In this document: piece after piece, positions 1-10,104 of the stretch
How positions within the stretch are numbered: position 1 is the first letter of the stretch
Layout: every line of letters begins with the position of its first letter
Assembly (NCBI GenBank): GCA_018240585.1
Contig: JAFEFM010000112.1
Coordinates: 1-44,520, forward strand
Direction of reading: 5' to 3'
DNA: 44,520 bases
Origin: Pseudomonadota bacterium
GTDB lineage: Bacteria; Pseudomonadota; Gammaproteobacteria; Burkholderiales; Rhodocyclaceae
Program-made: the position numbers and the translations under genes
The notes under the pieces: model-generated
What the model was told of the DNA's origin: nothing
The model's database searches: none
What the model saw: the letters and a program-made list of their open reading frames with translations, nothing else

Positions 1-890
1 ACGCGCGCCTTCCACTCGTCCGAAATCACCAGCGGCAGCAGGTCGGGGTCGGGGAAGTAGCGGTAATCGTGCGCGTCTTCCTTCGAGCGCATCATGCGCG
101 TCTCGCCGCTGTCGGGGTCGAACAGCACGGTGGCCTGCTGGATCCTGCCGCCGTCCTCGATGGTGGCAATCTGCCATTGCACCTCGTAGTCGATCGCCTG
201 CTGCAGGAAGCGGAACGAGTTGAGGTTCTTGATCTCGCGCCGGGTGCCGAACTCGGTCGCGCCCTTGTGCCGCACCGACACGTTGGCGTCGCAGCGGAAC
301 GAGCCTTCCTGCATGTTGCCGTCGCAGATGTCGATCCAGCGCACCAGCGCGTGCAGCGCGCGCGCGTAGGCCACCGCCTCGGCCGACGAGCGCATGTCCG
401 GCTCCGACACGATCTCGAGCAGCGGCGTCCCGGCGCGGTTGAGGTCGATGCCCGTCATGCCGTGGAAGTCCTCGTGCAGGCTCTTGCCGGCGTCTTCCTC
501 GAGGTGGGCGCGGGTCAGGCGCACGGTCTTCTCGTACGCCTTGTCACCGTCGCCGACGCGGATCGTGATCTCGCCACCCACCACCACCGGCAGGTCCATC
601 TGGCTGATCTGGTAGCCCTTGGGCAGGTCGGGGTAGAAGTAGTTCTTGCGCGCGAACACGCTGGTCGGCGCGACGTGCGCGCCGATCGCCAGGCCGAAGC
701 GGATCGCGCGCTCGACCGCGCCGCGGTTGAGCACCGGCAGCACGCCGGGCAGCGCGATGTCCACCGCGCTGGTCTGGCGGTTGGGCTCGGCGCCGAAGGC
801 GGTGCTGGCGCCGGAGAAGATCTTGCTGGCGGTGTTGAGCTGGGCGTGGACTTCCAGCCCGATGACGACTTCCCAATCGGTTCTGCTCAT
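1..890 (-). CDS. gatB: Aspartyl/glutamyl-tRNA(Asn/Gln) amidotransferase subunit B (3' end cut by window)
   Basis: GatB is the tRNA-binding kinase and transamidation subunit of GatCAB. The complex converts Glu-tRNA(Gln) and Asp-tRNA(Asn) to the amidated forms in the cytoplasm, using ammonia passed from GatA. About 296 N-terminal residues are visible, starting [20 protein letters not shown] at the ATG at 890. The [10 protein letters not shown] motif of the cradle domain, a [14 protein letters not shown] stretch and [13 protein letters not shown] near the cut are all typical of the family. The usual length is about 480-490 residues, so roughly the last 190, including the helical and YqeY-like tail domains, lie outside the window. 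It is the last visible gene of a minus-strand gatC-gatA-lipoprotein-gatB row. Identification is very secure. Confidence 0.97.
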   Translation of the reverse strand, partial: MSRTDWEVVIGLEVHAQLNTASKIFSGASTAFGAEPNRQTSAVDIALPGVLPVLNRGAVERAIRFGLAIGAHVAPTSVFARKNYFYPDLPKGYQISQMDLPVVVGGEITIRVGDGDKAYEKTVRLTRAHLEEDAGKSLHEDFHGMTGIDLNRAGTPLLEIVSEPDMRSSAEAVAYARALHALVRWIDICDGNMQEGSFRCDANVSVRHKGATEFGTRREIKNLNSFRFLQQAIDYEVQWQIATIEDGGRIQQATVLFDPDSGETRMMRSKEDAHDYRYFPDPDLLPLVISDEWKAR

Positions 891-960
891 GGTCGTTTCC
901 GTTCCTGCCTGCGGCTGCCCGACGGCCGCCGCGCATCAAATTCGGTTGTGCGGCCCGGCC

Positions 961-1437
961 TCAGTGGCACTGGCCGGTGCGGCGATCGACGATGATCGGC
1001 CACACGTAGTCGAAGGTGCCGGCGGTGCATCGGCTGGCGCAGTTGGTGAAGGCGACGGTGACCTGTTCGCCCTGTTCCCACATGCTGACGGTGCAGCCGT
1101 CACGCGCACGCAGTTCGACGTGCGGCGTGCGCCTGACCTGGGCGAACTCGCCGTCGATGCGGCAACTGCCGCGCCTGGGCACATTCACCGTGGCCGAGAA
1201 GGCCTTCACCTCGGCATAGCTGACGTCGAGCATGGCACGTGCGCCGTAGCCCACCTCGTCGGTGAAGCTGCAGTCCGCCCTGACGTCGAGCGGTCGCAGC
1301 GGCATCGGCTGCAGCCGACCTCCCGGCCGAGCCACGCCGACGCCAGGTTCCAGTGACGGCGTCGCGCACGCCGCCGCCAGCATGGCCGTGGCGACGGCGC
1401 CGAGCCAGCCGGCATGCGGCACGCGGCGCGCAGTCAT
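961..1437 (-). CDS. Small predicted lipoprotein between gatA and gatB
   Basis: This 158-residue protein belongs to no family I recognise. It starts [20 protein letters not shown], and a hydrophobic stretch ends at AAAC, so Cys24 is a likely lipidation site; the -3 residue is Ala rather than the preferred Leu. The mature part contains six cysteines (in DCSF, SCRI, GCTV, NCASRC and QCH), which suggests disulfides in the periplasm. The ATG overlaps the gatA stop codon as ATGA, so translation is probably coupled to gatA. It lies within the gatCAB row although nothing suggests a role in tRNA amidation. The signal sequence and lipobox are seen; function is unknown. Confidence 0.75.
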   Translation of the reverse strand: MTARRVPHAGWLGAVATAMLAAACATPSLEPGVGVARPGGRLQPMPLRPLDVRADCSFTDEVGYGARAMLDVSYAEVKAFSATVNVPRRGSCRIDGEFAQVRRTPHVELRARDGCTVSMWEQGEQVTVAFTNCASRCTAGTFDYVWPIIVDRRTGQCH

Positions 1438-2906
1438 TGGGCGCACGCCGGCCGCCGCCGATGCCAGTCGGTGGCCTGCTGGAAGCGGTGGGTGGTGGCC
1501 AGCAGGCGCGCCTCGCTGAAGTAGTCGCCCACCAGTTGCAGGCCGACGGGCAGCCCTTGCGCGTCGAAGCCGCAGGGGTGCGACAGGCCCGGCAGGCCGG
1601 CGAGGTTCACCGCAATGGTGTAGATGTCCGACAGGTACATCTGCACCGGGTCGTCGGCCATTTCGCCGAGCGCCCAGGCCGTGTTGGGCACGGTCGGGCC
1701 GGCGATCACGTCGCATTGCGCCAGCGCGGCCTTGAAGTCCTCGGCGATCAGCCGGCGCAGGCGCTGCGCCTGCAGGTAGTAGGCGTCGTAGTAGCCGTGC
1801 GACAGCACGTAGGTGCCGACCAGGATGCGGCGCTTCACTTCGGCGCCGAAACCTTCCGCGCGGCTCTTGGCGTACATGTCGGCGAGGTCGGTGTATTCGG
1901 CGGCGCGGTGGCCGTAGCGCACGCCGTCGAAGCGGCTGAGGTTGCTCGAGCACTCCGCCGGCGCGATCACGTAGTAGGCGGGGATCGCCAGCTTCGCATT
2001 GGGCAGCGACACCTCGACGGTGGTCGCGCCGAGCGCGCGGTACTGTGCCAGCGCCGCTTCGATCGCAGTGCGCACGCCATCGGCCATGCCTTCGGCGAAG
2101 AACTCGCGCGGCAGGCCGATGCGCAGGCCGTCGAGCGGCTTGCCTGCAGCCGGCGCGGTGAGCGCGGCGGCGTAGTCCTCGGCCGGGCGCTCCAGGCTGG
2201 TGGAATCGCGTTCGTCGAAGCCGGTCATCGCCGACAGCAGCAGCGCGCAGTCCTCGGCGCTGGCGCCGAAGGCGCCGCCCTGGTCGAGCGAAGAGGCGAA
2301 GGCGACCATGCCGTAGCGGCTCACCAGGCCGTAGGTCGGCTTGATGCCGGTGATGCCGCAGAAAGACGCGGGCTGGCGCACCGAGCCGCCGGTGTCGGTG
2401 CCGGTGGCGATCGGCGCCAGGCGCGCGGCCACCGCGGCGGCGGAACCGCCGCTCGAGCCGCCGGGCACGCGGGTGGCGTCCCACGGGTTCTTCACCGGCC
2501 CGTAGAAGGAGTTCTCGTTCGACGAGCCCATCGCGAACTCGTCCATGTTGGTCTTGCCCAGGCTCACCGCGCCGGCGGCCTTCAGCAGGCTGACGACGTG
2601 CGCGTCGTACGGGCTGACGAAGTTGCTGAGCATCTTCGATGCGCAGGTGGTCAGCACGCCTTCGGTGCAGAACACGTCCTTGTGCGCGAGCGGGATGCCG
2701 GTCAGCGGGCCGGCGTCGCCGGCGGCGATGCGCGCATCGGCCGCGCGCGCGGCGGCCAGCGCGCCGTCACGGTCGACGGTGATGAAGGCGTTCAGTTGCG
2801 GGTTCAGCGCGGCGATGCGGTCCAGGAACAGCGTGGCGAGCTCGACGCTGGAAAGCTGCCGCGCGTCGAGCGCACGGCGCAGTTCCACGAGGGAGGCATT
2901 GATCAT
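1434..2906 (-). CDS. gatA: Aspartyl/glutamyl-tRNA amidotransferase subunit A
   Basis: GatA is the amidase-signature glutaminase of GatCAB; it releases ammonia from glutamine for transamidation on GatB. The 490-residue length is normal. The Ser-cisSer-Lys triad is visible: Lys76 in LAHKDVF, Ser151 in PGGSSGGS and the nucleophile Ser175 in GTDTGGS. Each is offset by three from the family reference numbering (79, 154, 178). The gene follows gatC after a 61-bp gap and shares ATGA with the downstream lipoprotein gene. A long plus-strand open frame over it is only a codon-bias shadow. Identification is secure. Confidence 0.98.
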   Translation of the reverse strand: MINASLVELRRALDARQLSSVELATLFLDRIAALNPQLNAFITVDRDGALAAARAADARIAAGDAGPLTGIPLAHKDVFCTEGVLTTCASKMLSNFVSPYDAHVVSLLKAAGAVSLGKTNMDEFAMGSSNENSFYGPVKNPWDATRVPGGSSGGSAAAVAARLAPIATGTDTGGSVRQPASFCGITGIKPTYGLVSRYGMVAFASSLDQGGAFGASAEDCALLLSAMTGFDERDSTSLERPAEDYAAALTAPAAGKPLDGLRIGLPREFFAEGMADGVRTAIEAALAQYRALGATTVEVSLPNAKLAIPAYYVIAPAECSSNLSRFDGVRYGHRAAEYTDLADMYAKSRAEGFGAEVKRRILVGTYVLSHGYYDAYYLQAQRLRRLIAEDFKAALAQCDVIAGPTVPNTAWALGEMADDPVQMYLSDIYTIAVNLAGLPGLSHPCGFDAQGLPVGLQLVGDYFSEARLLATTHRFQQATDWHRRRPACAQ

Positions 2907-2967
2907 GGTGTCGGCGGTGGTGGGGCGCGGAGCCGGCGCAATCAGGTGGCCGGCGCCCGCACGGACT

Positions 2968-3255
2968 TCATTCGATGACTTTGGGCACGAGGTAGAGCCC
3001 GGCTTCGGTCTGCGGCGCGATCTTCTGGAAGGCTTCGCGGCGGTCGGTCTCGGTGACGACGTCGGGCCGCAGGCGGGTGGCGAGTTCCTGCGGATGGCTC
3101 ATCGGCGCCACGCCGGTGGTGTCGACCGCCTGCATCTGCTCGATCAGCGCGAAGATGTCGTTGAGCTTGGCGCGGGTGGACTCGATTCCGGCGTCGGTGA
3201 GCGCAATGCGCGCGAGGCGGGCGATGTGCCCGACCTGTTCGTTGGACAGCGACAT
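2968..3255 (-). CDS. gatC: Aspartyl/glutamyl-tRNA amidotransferase subunit C
   Basis: GatC is the small non-catalytic subunit that wraps around GatA and helps it associate with GatB. The 95-residue protein starts [19 protein letters not shown], contains [13 protein letters not shown] and ends in a VPKVIE tail, all typical of the family. It is the first gene of the minus-strand gatCAB row, divergent from mreB. No strong Shine-Dalgarno sequence precedes the ATG, so it may be translated from a short leader. The start was chosen by family length and N-terminal sequence. Confidence 0.96.
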   Translation of the reverse strand: MSLSNEQVGHIARLARIALTDAGIESTRAKLNDIFALIEQMQAVDTTGVAPMSHPQELATRLRPDVVTETDRREAFQKIAPQTEAGLYLVPKVIE

Positions 3256-4446
<1,191 letters not shown>

Positions 4447-4460
4447 GCGGCCCGAGCCTT

Positions 4461-4484
4461 CGTCGCCGGCGCGCGCCGGCGACG
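4461..4484. repeat. 24-bp perfect palindrome between mreB and mreC
   Basis: The 59-bp mreB-mreC gap contains a perfect 24-bp inverted repeat whose two 12-base arms (CGTCGCCGGCGC and its complement) meet without a spacer. As RNA it would fold into a very GC-rich hairpin. No T-run follows, so it is not a standard intrinsic terminator. It could be an RNA-processing or 3'-stability element that lets mreB be made in excess over mreC and mreD, a ratio known to be needed. That role is inference. Confidence 0.5.
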
Positions 4485-4505
4485 CGCTGATCCCGGATCC
4501 CCCCG

Positions 4506-5402
4506 ATGTCCCTCGTCGGCCACAAGCCGCCTCCGATCTTCCGGCGTGGACCGGCGCCGCTGGTGCGCCTGCTGCTGTTCGTCTGCGTCTGCCTGGCCAT
4601 GCTGGTTTCGGACCTGCGCTTCCGCTACCTGGAGATGTTCCGGCACGCGATGTCGGTGGTCACCTATCCGCTGCAGATGGCCGCGGCGACGCCGGCCGAC
4701 TTCGTGCGCAATGCGTCGCTGTATTTCGCCACCCTGGTCGAGGTGCAGCGCGACAACGCCGAACTGCGACGCCAGCAGCTCGGCTCGGGCGAGCGCCTGC
4801 TGCGCTACGAACTGCTCGATCAGGAAAATGCCCACCTGCGCAAGCTGCTCGAGATGGCGCAGCGCGTGCAGACGCGCAGCATCGCCGCCGACATCCTGTA
4901 CAACGCCCCCGATCCCTTCGCGCGCAAGGTGATCCTCGATCGCGGCGCGCAGCAAGGCATCGAACCGGGTCTCGCGGTGGTCGATGCGGCTGGCGTCATC
5001 GGCCAGGTGACGCGGGTGTTCCCGGTGCAGTCGGAGGTGACGCTGCTCACCGACCGCAACCAGGCCATTCCGGTCCAGGTCGAGCGCAACGGCCTGCGCG
5101 GCGTGCTGTTCGGCGCCGGCCAGGGCCGCCTGGAGATGCGCTTCGTGATCGGCTCGGCCGACATCCAGCCCGGCGATCGGCTGGTGACGTCCGGCCTCGA
5201 CGGTGTCTTCGTGCCCGGCCTGCCGGTCGCCACCGTGGTGTCGGTGGACCGCGAGGGCGATGCCTTCGCCGGCATCGTGTGCGCGCCGCTCGCCGGTGTG
5301 GAGCGCAGCATGCAGGTGCTGGTGATCGGCCGCATGGACTTGCCGCCGCCTCCGCCTGCGCCCCAGCCACCGGTGGAAAAGAAGAAGGGAAAAGGGCGCT
5401 GA
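4506..5402 (+). CDS. mreC: Rod shape-determining protein MreC
   Basis: MreC is an inner-membrane bitopic protein of the elongasome whose periplasmic part oligomerises and activates PBP2. The 298-residue protein has a short cytoplasmic N-terminus, one membrane helix at about residues 18-37 (VRLLLFVCVCLAMLVSDLRF), and a coiled coil at about 75-118 (VEVQRDNAELRRQQL onwards). Two beta-barrel-like domains follow to about 275. The C-terminus is a proline-rich, then lysine-rich tail (PPPPPAPQPP, KKKGKGR). It lies 59 bp after mreB and 3 bp before mreD. Confidence 0.95.
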   Translation: MSLVGHKPPPIFRRGPAPLVRLLLFVCVCLAMLVSDLRFRYLEMFRHAMSVVTYPLQMAAATPADFVRNASLYFATLVEVQRDNAELRRQQLGSGERLLRYELLDQENAHLRKLLEMAQRVQTRSIAADILYNAPDPFARKVILDRGAQQGIEPGLAVVDAAGVIGQVTRVFPVQSEVTLLTDRNQAIPVQVERNGLRGVLFGAGQGRLEMRFVIGSADIQPGDRLVTSGLDGVFVPGLPVATVVSVDREGDAFAGIVCAPLAGVERSMQVLVIGRMDLPPPPPAPQPPVEKKKGKGR

Positions 5403-5405
5403 GCC

Positions 5406-5927
5406 ATGCAGCCGAGTAATCGATCCAGCCGCATCCTGCTGCCGGCCAAGGGCTGGTTCATCTACCTGAGCCTGTTCGTCGCGCTCGGCCTCGAGTACAT
5501 CCCGACCGGACGCGTCCCCGGCGTGCCCGACTGGGTGGCGCTGGTGCTGGCCTTCTGGTGCATCCGCGAGCCGCTGCGCATCGGCATGGGCACCGGCTTC
5601 GTCTTCGGCCTGCTCGTTGATGTCGGCCTGGGTGCGGCGCTGGGGCAACATGCGCTGGCCTACGTGGTGCTGGCCTACCTGGTCAATGGCCTGGCACGTC
5701 GGCTGATGTGGTTCCCGCCGCTGCAGCAGGCGCTGCACGTGCTGCCCATGCTGCTGGCGTCGCAGGTGCTGATGGTGGTGGTGCGCATGATCGCCGGGGC
5801 GGAGTTTCCCGGCTGGTCCTACTTCCTGTCGAGCTTCACCAGCCTGCTGCTGTGGGTGCCGCTCACCTACCTGCTGCTGCTGCCCCAGTTCCAGCCGGTC
5901 GAGCGCGACGACAACCGGCCGATCTGA
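5406..5927 (+). CDS. mreD: Rod shape-determining protein MreD
   Basis: MreD is a polytopic inner-membrane protein that binds MreC and tunes PBP2 activation. The 173-residue protein is strongly hydrophobic, with about five membrane segments starting at WFIYLSLFVALGLEYIP and continuing through GTGFVFGLLVDVGLGAALGQ. The (F/L)GLLVDVGLG pattern is typical of MreD. It sits between mreC and mrdA with gaps of 3 and 11 bp, so it is co-transcribed. Sequence conservation in this family is low; the identification rests on position, length and topology together. Confidence 0.92.
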   Translation: MQPSNRSSRILLPAKGWFIYLSLFVALGLEYIPTGRVPGVPDWVALVLAFWCIREPLRIGMGTGFVFGLLVDVGLGAALGQHALAYVVLAYLVNGLARRLMWFPPLQQALHVLPMLLASQVLMVVVRMIAGAEFPGWSYFLSSFTSLLLWVPLTYLLLLPQFQPVERDDNRPI

Positions 5928-5938
5928 GCACCGCGCCG

Positions 5939-7828
5939 ATGGCCGAATTCCGCACCCCCGACCAGGACAGCGCGCGCTTTCGCCGGCGCGTGGTGGTGGC
6001 CGCCCTGTTCGTGCTCGTCTGCTTCGGTCTGCTCGCCGCGCGTTTCTACTACCTGCAGGTGAAGCGGCACGATTACTACCTCACCCGTGCCGAGGACAAC
6101 CGCATCGCGCTGCTGCCCACCGTGCCCAAGCGCGGCACCATCGTCGACCGCAACGGCGTCGTGCTGGCGCGCAACTACGCCGCGTACACGCTGGAGATCA
6201 CGCCGTCGCGCGCCGGCGACGTGGAAGCGACGATCGACGGACTGTCGGAGATCATCGCCATCGAGCCGCGCGACCGGCGCCGTTTCCGCAAGATCCTCGA
6301 GGAAAGCCGCAACTTCGACAGCGTGCCGATCCGCACCCGCCTCAGCGACGAGGAGGTCGCGCGCTTCGTCGCCCAGCGCTACCGCTTCCCGGGCGTCGAA
6401 GTGCAGGCGCGGCTGTTCCGCGACTATCCGTTGGGGGCGACGGCCTCGCACATCATCGGCTACATCGGCCGCATCAACCAGCGCGACGTCGACCGCATCG
6501 AGGAGCGCGGCGACACCGCCAACTATCGCGGCTCTGAATACATCGGCAAGGCGGGGCTGGAGCAGTCCTACGAGGCCGAACTGCACGGCCAGACCGGCTT
6601 CGAGCAGGTGGAGGTGAACGCCGGCGGGCGCGCGGTGCGGGCGCTGTCGCGCGCGCCCGCCGTGCCCGGCAGCGACCTCGAGCTGACGCTCGACATCGAA
6701 CTGCAGAAGGTGGCGGAGGCCGCCTTCGGCAAGCGCCGCGGCGCGCTGGTCGCGATCGATCCGGAGACGGGGGGCGTGCTGGCGCTGGTGTCGACACCGA
6801 CCTTCGATCCCAACCTCTTCGTCGACGGCATTTCCACGCAGGACTGGAAGGAGCTCAACGACTCGCCCGACCATCCGCTGCTCAACCGCGCGATCTTTTC
6901 CGCCTATCCGCCGGGCTCGACCTTCAAGCCCTTCATGGCGCTGGCCGGCCTCACCACCGGCAAGCGCACGCTGGGCTATGCGATGGCCGACCCGGGCTAC
7001 TTCAACTTCGGCGGCCACCGCTTCATGGACGACCGGGTCGGCGGGCACGGCATGGTCGACATCCACAAGTCCATCGTCGTGTCGTGCAACACCTTCTACT
7101 ACCAGCTTGCCAACGATCTCGGCATCGACGCCATCGCCAGCTTCATGGGGCCGCTGGGCTTCGGTGCGCGCACCGGCATCGATCTGCCGGGCGAGGCGGA
7201 GGGCGTGCTGCCGTCGCCGGAGTGGAAGAAAAAGCGCTTCCGCAAAGCCGAACTGCAGCGCTGGTATGGCGGCGAGACGATCTCGGTGGGCATCGGCCAG
7301 GGCTACAACGCGTACACGCCGGTGCAACTCGCCAACGCGCTGGCGGCGGTCGTCAGCGACGGCAGGTTGTTCCGGCCGCACCTGGTGCGCAACGTGCTCG
7401 ACGCGCATGGCGTGAAGCGCCCGGTGGCGCCCGAGCCGCTGCGCACGATCGCGCTCAACCCGGCGCATGTGGCTGCGGTGCGCTCGGCCATGGTCGACGT
7501 GAACAAGTCCGGCACCGGCGCGCGCGCCTTTCGCGGCGCACCCTACGAGGCCGGCGGCAAGACCGGCACCGCCCAGGTTTTTTCGCTGAAGGGTGGCAAG
7601 TACGTCGAGGGGCGCGTCAGCGAACGCCTGCGCGACCATTCCTGGTTCATCGCCTACGCGCCGGCCGACAAGCCCAAGATCGCGCTCGCCGTGCTGGTGG
7701 AGAACGGCGGCTTCGGTGCGCAGTCGGCGGCGCCGATCGCGCGCCGGGTGATCGACTACCACCTGCTCAAGAGCCGTGCCGACCAGCCCGCGGACGAGGA
7801 CGCCGACGCCGTGGAGAGCGACGAATGA
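5939..7828 (+). CDS. mrdA: Peptidoglycan D,D-transpeptidase MrdA (PBP2)
   Basis: PBP2 is the elongation-specific class B transpeptidase that cross-links glycan strands made by RodA. The 629-residue protein starts MAEFRTPDQDSARFRRRVVV, with one membrane anchor at about 20-40 and then the pedestal domain (RGTIVDRNGVVLARN). The transpeptidase motifs are Ser327-T-F-Lys330 in PPGSTFKPF, Ser382-C-N and Lys541-T-G in GGKTGTAQ. All three are intact. The start was taken just after the mreD stop because the open frame continues upstream through mreD. Its last codons overlap rodA as ATGA, so the two partners are translationally coupled. Confidence 0.97.
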   Translation: MAEFRTPDQDSARFRRRVVVAALFVLVCFGLLAARFYYLQVKRHDYYLTRAEDNRIALLPTVPKRGTIVDRNGVVLARNYAAYTLEITPSRAGDVEATIDGLSEIIAIEPRDRRRFRKILEESRNFDSVPIRTRLSDEEVARFVAQRYRFPGVEVQARLFRDYPLGATASHIIGYIGRINQRDVDRIEERGDTANYRGSEYIGKAGLEQSYEAELHGQTGFEQVEVNAGGRAVRALSRAPAVPGSDLELTLDIELQKVAEAAFGKRRGALVAIDPETGGVLALVSTPTFDPNLFVDGISTQDWKELNDSPDHPLLNRAIFSAYPPGSTFKPFMALAGLTTGKRTLGYAMADPGYFNFGGHRFMDDRVGGHGMVDIHKSIVVSCNTFYYQLANDLGIDAIASFMGPLGFGARTGIDLPGEAEGVLPSPEWKKKRFRKAELQRWYGGETISVGIGQGYNAYTPVQLANALAAVVSDGRLFRPHLVRNVLDAHGVKRPVAPEPLRTIALNPAHVAAVRSAMVDVNKSGTGARAFRGAPYEAGGKTGTAQVFSLKGGKYVEGRVSERLRDHSWFIAYAPADKPKIALAVLVENGGFGAQSAAPIARRVIDYHLLKSRADQPADEDADAVESDE

Positions 7829-8967
7829 GCGATTACTCCGTGCATGTGCTCGAGGTGGCGCGCAGGCTGCTGCGTGCGCTCGATCCCGTCCTGCTGCTGG
7901 TGCTGCTGACGCTCATGGGCTACGCGCTGGTGATCATGGGCAGCGCCTCGCCCGAGCGCCTGGATTCGCAGTTGCTGCACGGCACCATCGCCCTGCTGTC
8001 GATGTGGGTGGTGGCGGCGACCCCGCCGCAGCGCCTGCTCGGCATGGCCTTGCCGCTCTACCTGCTTGGCACCGTGCTGCTGGTGGGGGTGGACCTGTTC
8101 GGCGAGGTGTCGAAGGGGGCGCGCCGCTGGCTGGACATCGGCGTCACCCGCATCCAGCCTTCGGAGCTGATGAAGATCGCGATGCCGATGATGCTGGCGT
8201 GGTTCTTCCAGCAGCGTGAAGGGCGCATCGGCCTGCGCGAATTCATCGTTGCCGGGTTGATGCTGGTGGTGCCCGTCGGCCTGATCCTGGTCCAGCCCGA
8301 CCTGGGCACCAGCGTGCTGGTGGCGGCCGCCGGGTTCTACGTGATCTTCTTCGCCGGGCTGAGCTGGAAGCTGATCGTGCCGGTGGCGCTGGTGGGCATC
8401 GTCGGCATCGGTTCCATCGTCGCTTTCGGCGACACCATCTGTCAGCCGGATGTCGACTGGAAGGTGATGCGCGAATACCAGAAGCACCGCGTGTGCACGC
8501 TCCTCGACCCGACGCAGGATCCGCTCGGCAAGGGCTTCCACATCATCCAGTCGACGATCGCCATCGGCTCGGGCGGCATCAGCGGCAAGGGCTGGCAGAA
8601 CGGCACGCAGACGCACTTGTCCTTCCTGCCCGAGCGCCACACCGACTTCATTTTCGCCGTGCTGTCCGAGGAGTTCGGCCTCGTCGGCACCCTGGTGCTG
8701 CTTGCGACCTACCTGCTGCTGCTGGTGCGAGGCTTCCAGATCGCGCTGATGGCGCCGACCCTGGGCACGCGCCTGCTCGCGGGCGCGATCACGATGATCT
8801 TCTTCACCTACGCCTTCGTGAATATGGGTATGGTGAGCGGCATCCTGCCGGTGGTGGGGGTGCCGCTGCCCTTCATCAGTTACGGCGGAACTGCGCTCGT
8901 CACGCTGTGTCTGGGCGTGGGTATCCTGATGAGCATTCACCGCAGCCGCACTGCCAAGCAGCCCTGA
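7825..8967 (+). CDS. rodA: Peptidoglycan glycosyltransferase RodA
   Basis: RodA is the SEDS-family polymerase that extends glycan strands from lipid II during lateral growth, in complex with PBP2. The 380-residue protein is almost entirely membrane helices. It contains the family motifs RRWLDIGVTRIQPSELMKI, LVQPDLGTS, ERHTDFIFAVLSEEFG (with the catalytic aspartate at residue 274) and PLPFISYGGT. The ATG overlaps the mrdA stop codon. A shadow frame extends far upstream through mrdA and was ignored. Length and motifs are normal. Confidence 0.97.
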   Translation: MSDYSVHVLEVARRLLRALDPVLLLVLLTLMGYALVIMGSASPERLDSQLLHGTIALLSMWVVAATPPQRLLGMALPLYLLGTVLLVGVDLFGEVSKGARRWLDIGVTRIQPSELMKIAMPMMLAWFFQQREGRIGLREFIVAGLMLVVPVGLILVQPDLGTSVLVAAAGFYVIFFAGLSWKLIVPVALVGIVGIGSIVAFGDTICQPDVDWKVMREYQKHRVCTLLDPTQDPLGKGFHIIQSTIAIGSGGISGKGWQNGTQTHLSFLPERHTDFIFAVLSEEFGLVGTLVLLATYLLLLVRGFQIALMAPTLGTRLLAGAITMIFFTYAFVNMGMVSGILPVVGVPLPFISYGGTALVTLCLGVGILMSIHRSRTAKQP

Positions 8968-8983
8968 GACCGCTCCTGCCGCA

Positions 8984-9967
8984 ATGAAGCCCGACAGCCG
9001 CTCCGTCTGCCCGACTGCCGCCGCCCTGGCTGCCGCTGCGCTGTTGTCGGCCTGCGGCACCACGGCAACGCGCCCGCCGGGCGGCGTCGACGCCCACCTG
9101 ACCATTCCCGAGGTGCAGGGCAAGCCGTCTGCCGCCCGCACCGGGCGACGCGGCGGCGGCTACTACCAGAACGATGGCCCGGGCGACGACATCCCGGGCA
9201 ACCTGGAAGAAATCCCCGATCCCGAGCCGCGTCCCGAGCCGCTGCACCGCTTTGCCAACCGTCCCTACAGCGTGCTCGGCCAGAGCTACGTGCCGCAGAC
9301 GCGCATCGCGCCCTGGCGCGAGCAGGGCCGGGCGAGCTGGTATGGGCGCCAGTTTCACGGCAGCGCGACGTCCAGCGGCGAGCCTTACGACATGTACGCG
9401 ATGACCGCGGCGCATCCGACGCTGCCCATCCCGAGCTACGCGCGGGTCACGAACCTGGCCAACGGCCGCTCGGTGGTGGTGCGCATCAATGACCGCGGGC
9501 CCTTCCACAAGAGCCGCATCATCGACCTGTCCTACACCGCGGCGTACAAGCTCGGCTACGTGAATGCCGGCAGCGCCGACGTCGAGGTGGAGCAGATCCT
9601 GACCGACGAGGTGCCTCTCGTCGCCTCCGCAAAGCCGGTGCCGCCGCTCAGGGGGCGCGCCGGCCCGCCGCCCGCCCCGGCACGCAAGCCCGAGGCGGTG
9701 GCCAGCCTTGCGCCACCGCTGCCGTCGGCAAGCGGCGGCGGCATCTACCTGCAACTCGGCGCCTTCGCGTCGCGGGTCAATGCCGAGAGCTTCCATGCCT
9801 CGGTGCGTGAGGAGGCCGCCGCGTTCGCCGAGCGTGTCGAGCTCGTTCCCAGTGGCGACCGCTTCCAGTTGCACGCCGGGCCCTATGCCAACATCGAGGA
9901 AGCGAAGGCCGCGGCCGCCAGCATGGGCGAGAAGCTCAAGCTCAAGCCTTTCGTGGTCATCCGATGA
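8984..9967 (+). CDS. rlpA: Septal/wall lipoprotein RlpA with DPBB and SPOR domains
   Basis: RlpA is an outer-membrane lipoprotein. In Pseudomonas it is a lytic transglycosylase that cuts glycan strands lacking stem peptides. This 327-residue protein has a signal with lipobox LLSAC (Cys24), a double-psi beta-barrel domain at about 115-205, and a C-terminal SPOR domain at about 245-325 (IYLQLGAFASRVNAES) that binds denuded glycan. His144 (MTAAHPTLP) and Asp170 (RINDRGPF) are spaced exactly as the catalytic His/Asp pair of the active Pseudomonas enzyme, so it is probably catalytic; that last step is inference. It follows rodA by 16 bp. Confidence 0.94.
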   Translation: MKPDSRSVCPTAAALAAAALLSACGTTATRPPGGVDAHLTIPEVQGKPSAARTGRRGGGYYQNDGPGDDIPGNLEEIPDPEPRPEPLHRFANRPYSVLGQSYVPQTRIAPWREQGRASWYGRQFHGSATSSGEPYDMYAMTAAHPTLPIPSYARVTNLANGRSVVVRINDRGPFHKSRIIDLSYTAAYKLGYVNAGSADVEVEQILTDEVPLVASAKPVPPLRGRAGPPPAPARKPEAVASLAPPLPSASGGGIYLQLGAFASRVNAESFHASVREEAAAFAERVELVPSGDRFQLHAGPYANIEEAKAAAASMGEKLKLKPFVVIR

Positions 9968-10051
9968 TGCAATGCAGCATCAAATGGGTATCATGCGGCG
10001 GCAGGGATGAAACAAAGCCTTTCATCTCCGGTCCCTGTTTCTCCCGCGTCC

Positions 10052-10057
10052 TATAAT
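10052..10057 (+). promoter_or_regulatory. Candidate -10 box for dacC
   Basis: The 137-bp gap between rlpA and dacC holds a perfect TATAAT about 48 bp before the dacC ATG, in an otherwise GC-rich stretch. The -35 position has no good match to TTGACA. A GATGAAA / TTTCATC hairpin lies just upstream at about 10,006-10,026. A promoter of its own for dacC is plausible but not proven. Confidence 0.4.
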
Positions 10058-10104
10058 CCGTCCCCTGCCTCACGGCAGTCCTTTTCTTCCCCCAGGTTTG
10101 CCTC

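Noticed and set aside
1353-2978. A 541-codon plus-strand frame opposite gatA
   Set aside because: It is antisense to an intact, highly conserved gatA and reads as low-complexity arginine/alanine/glycine sequence.
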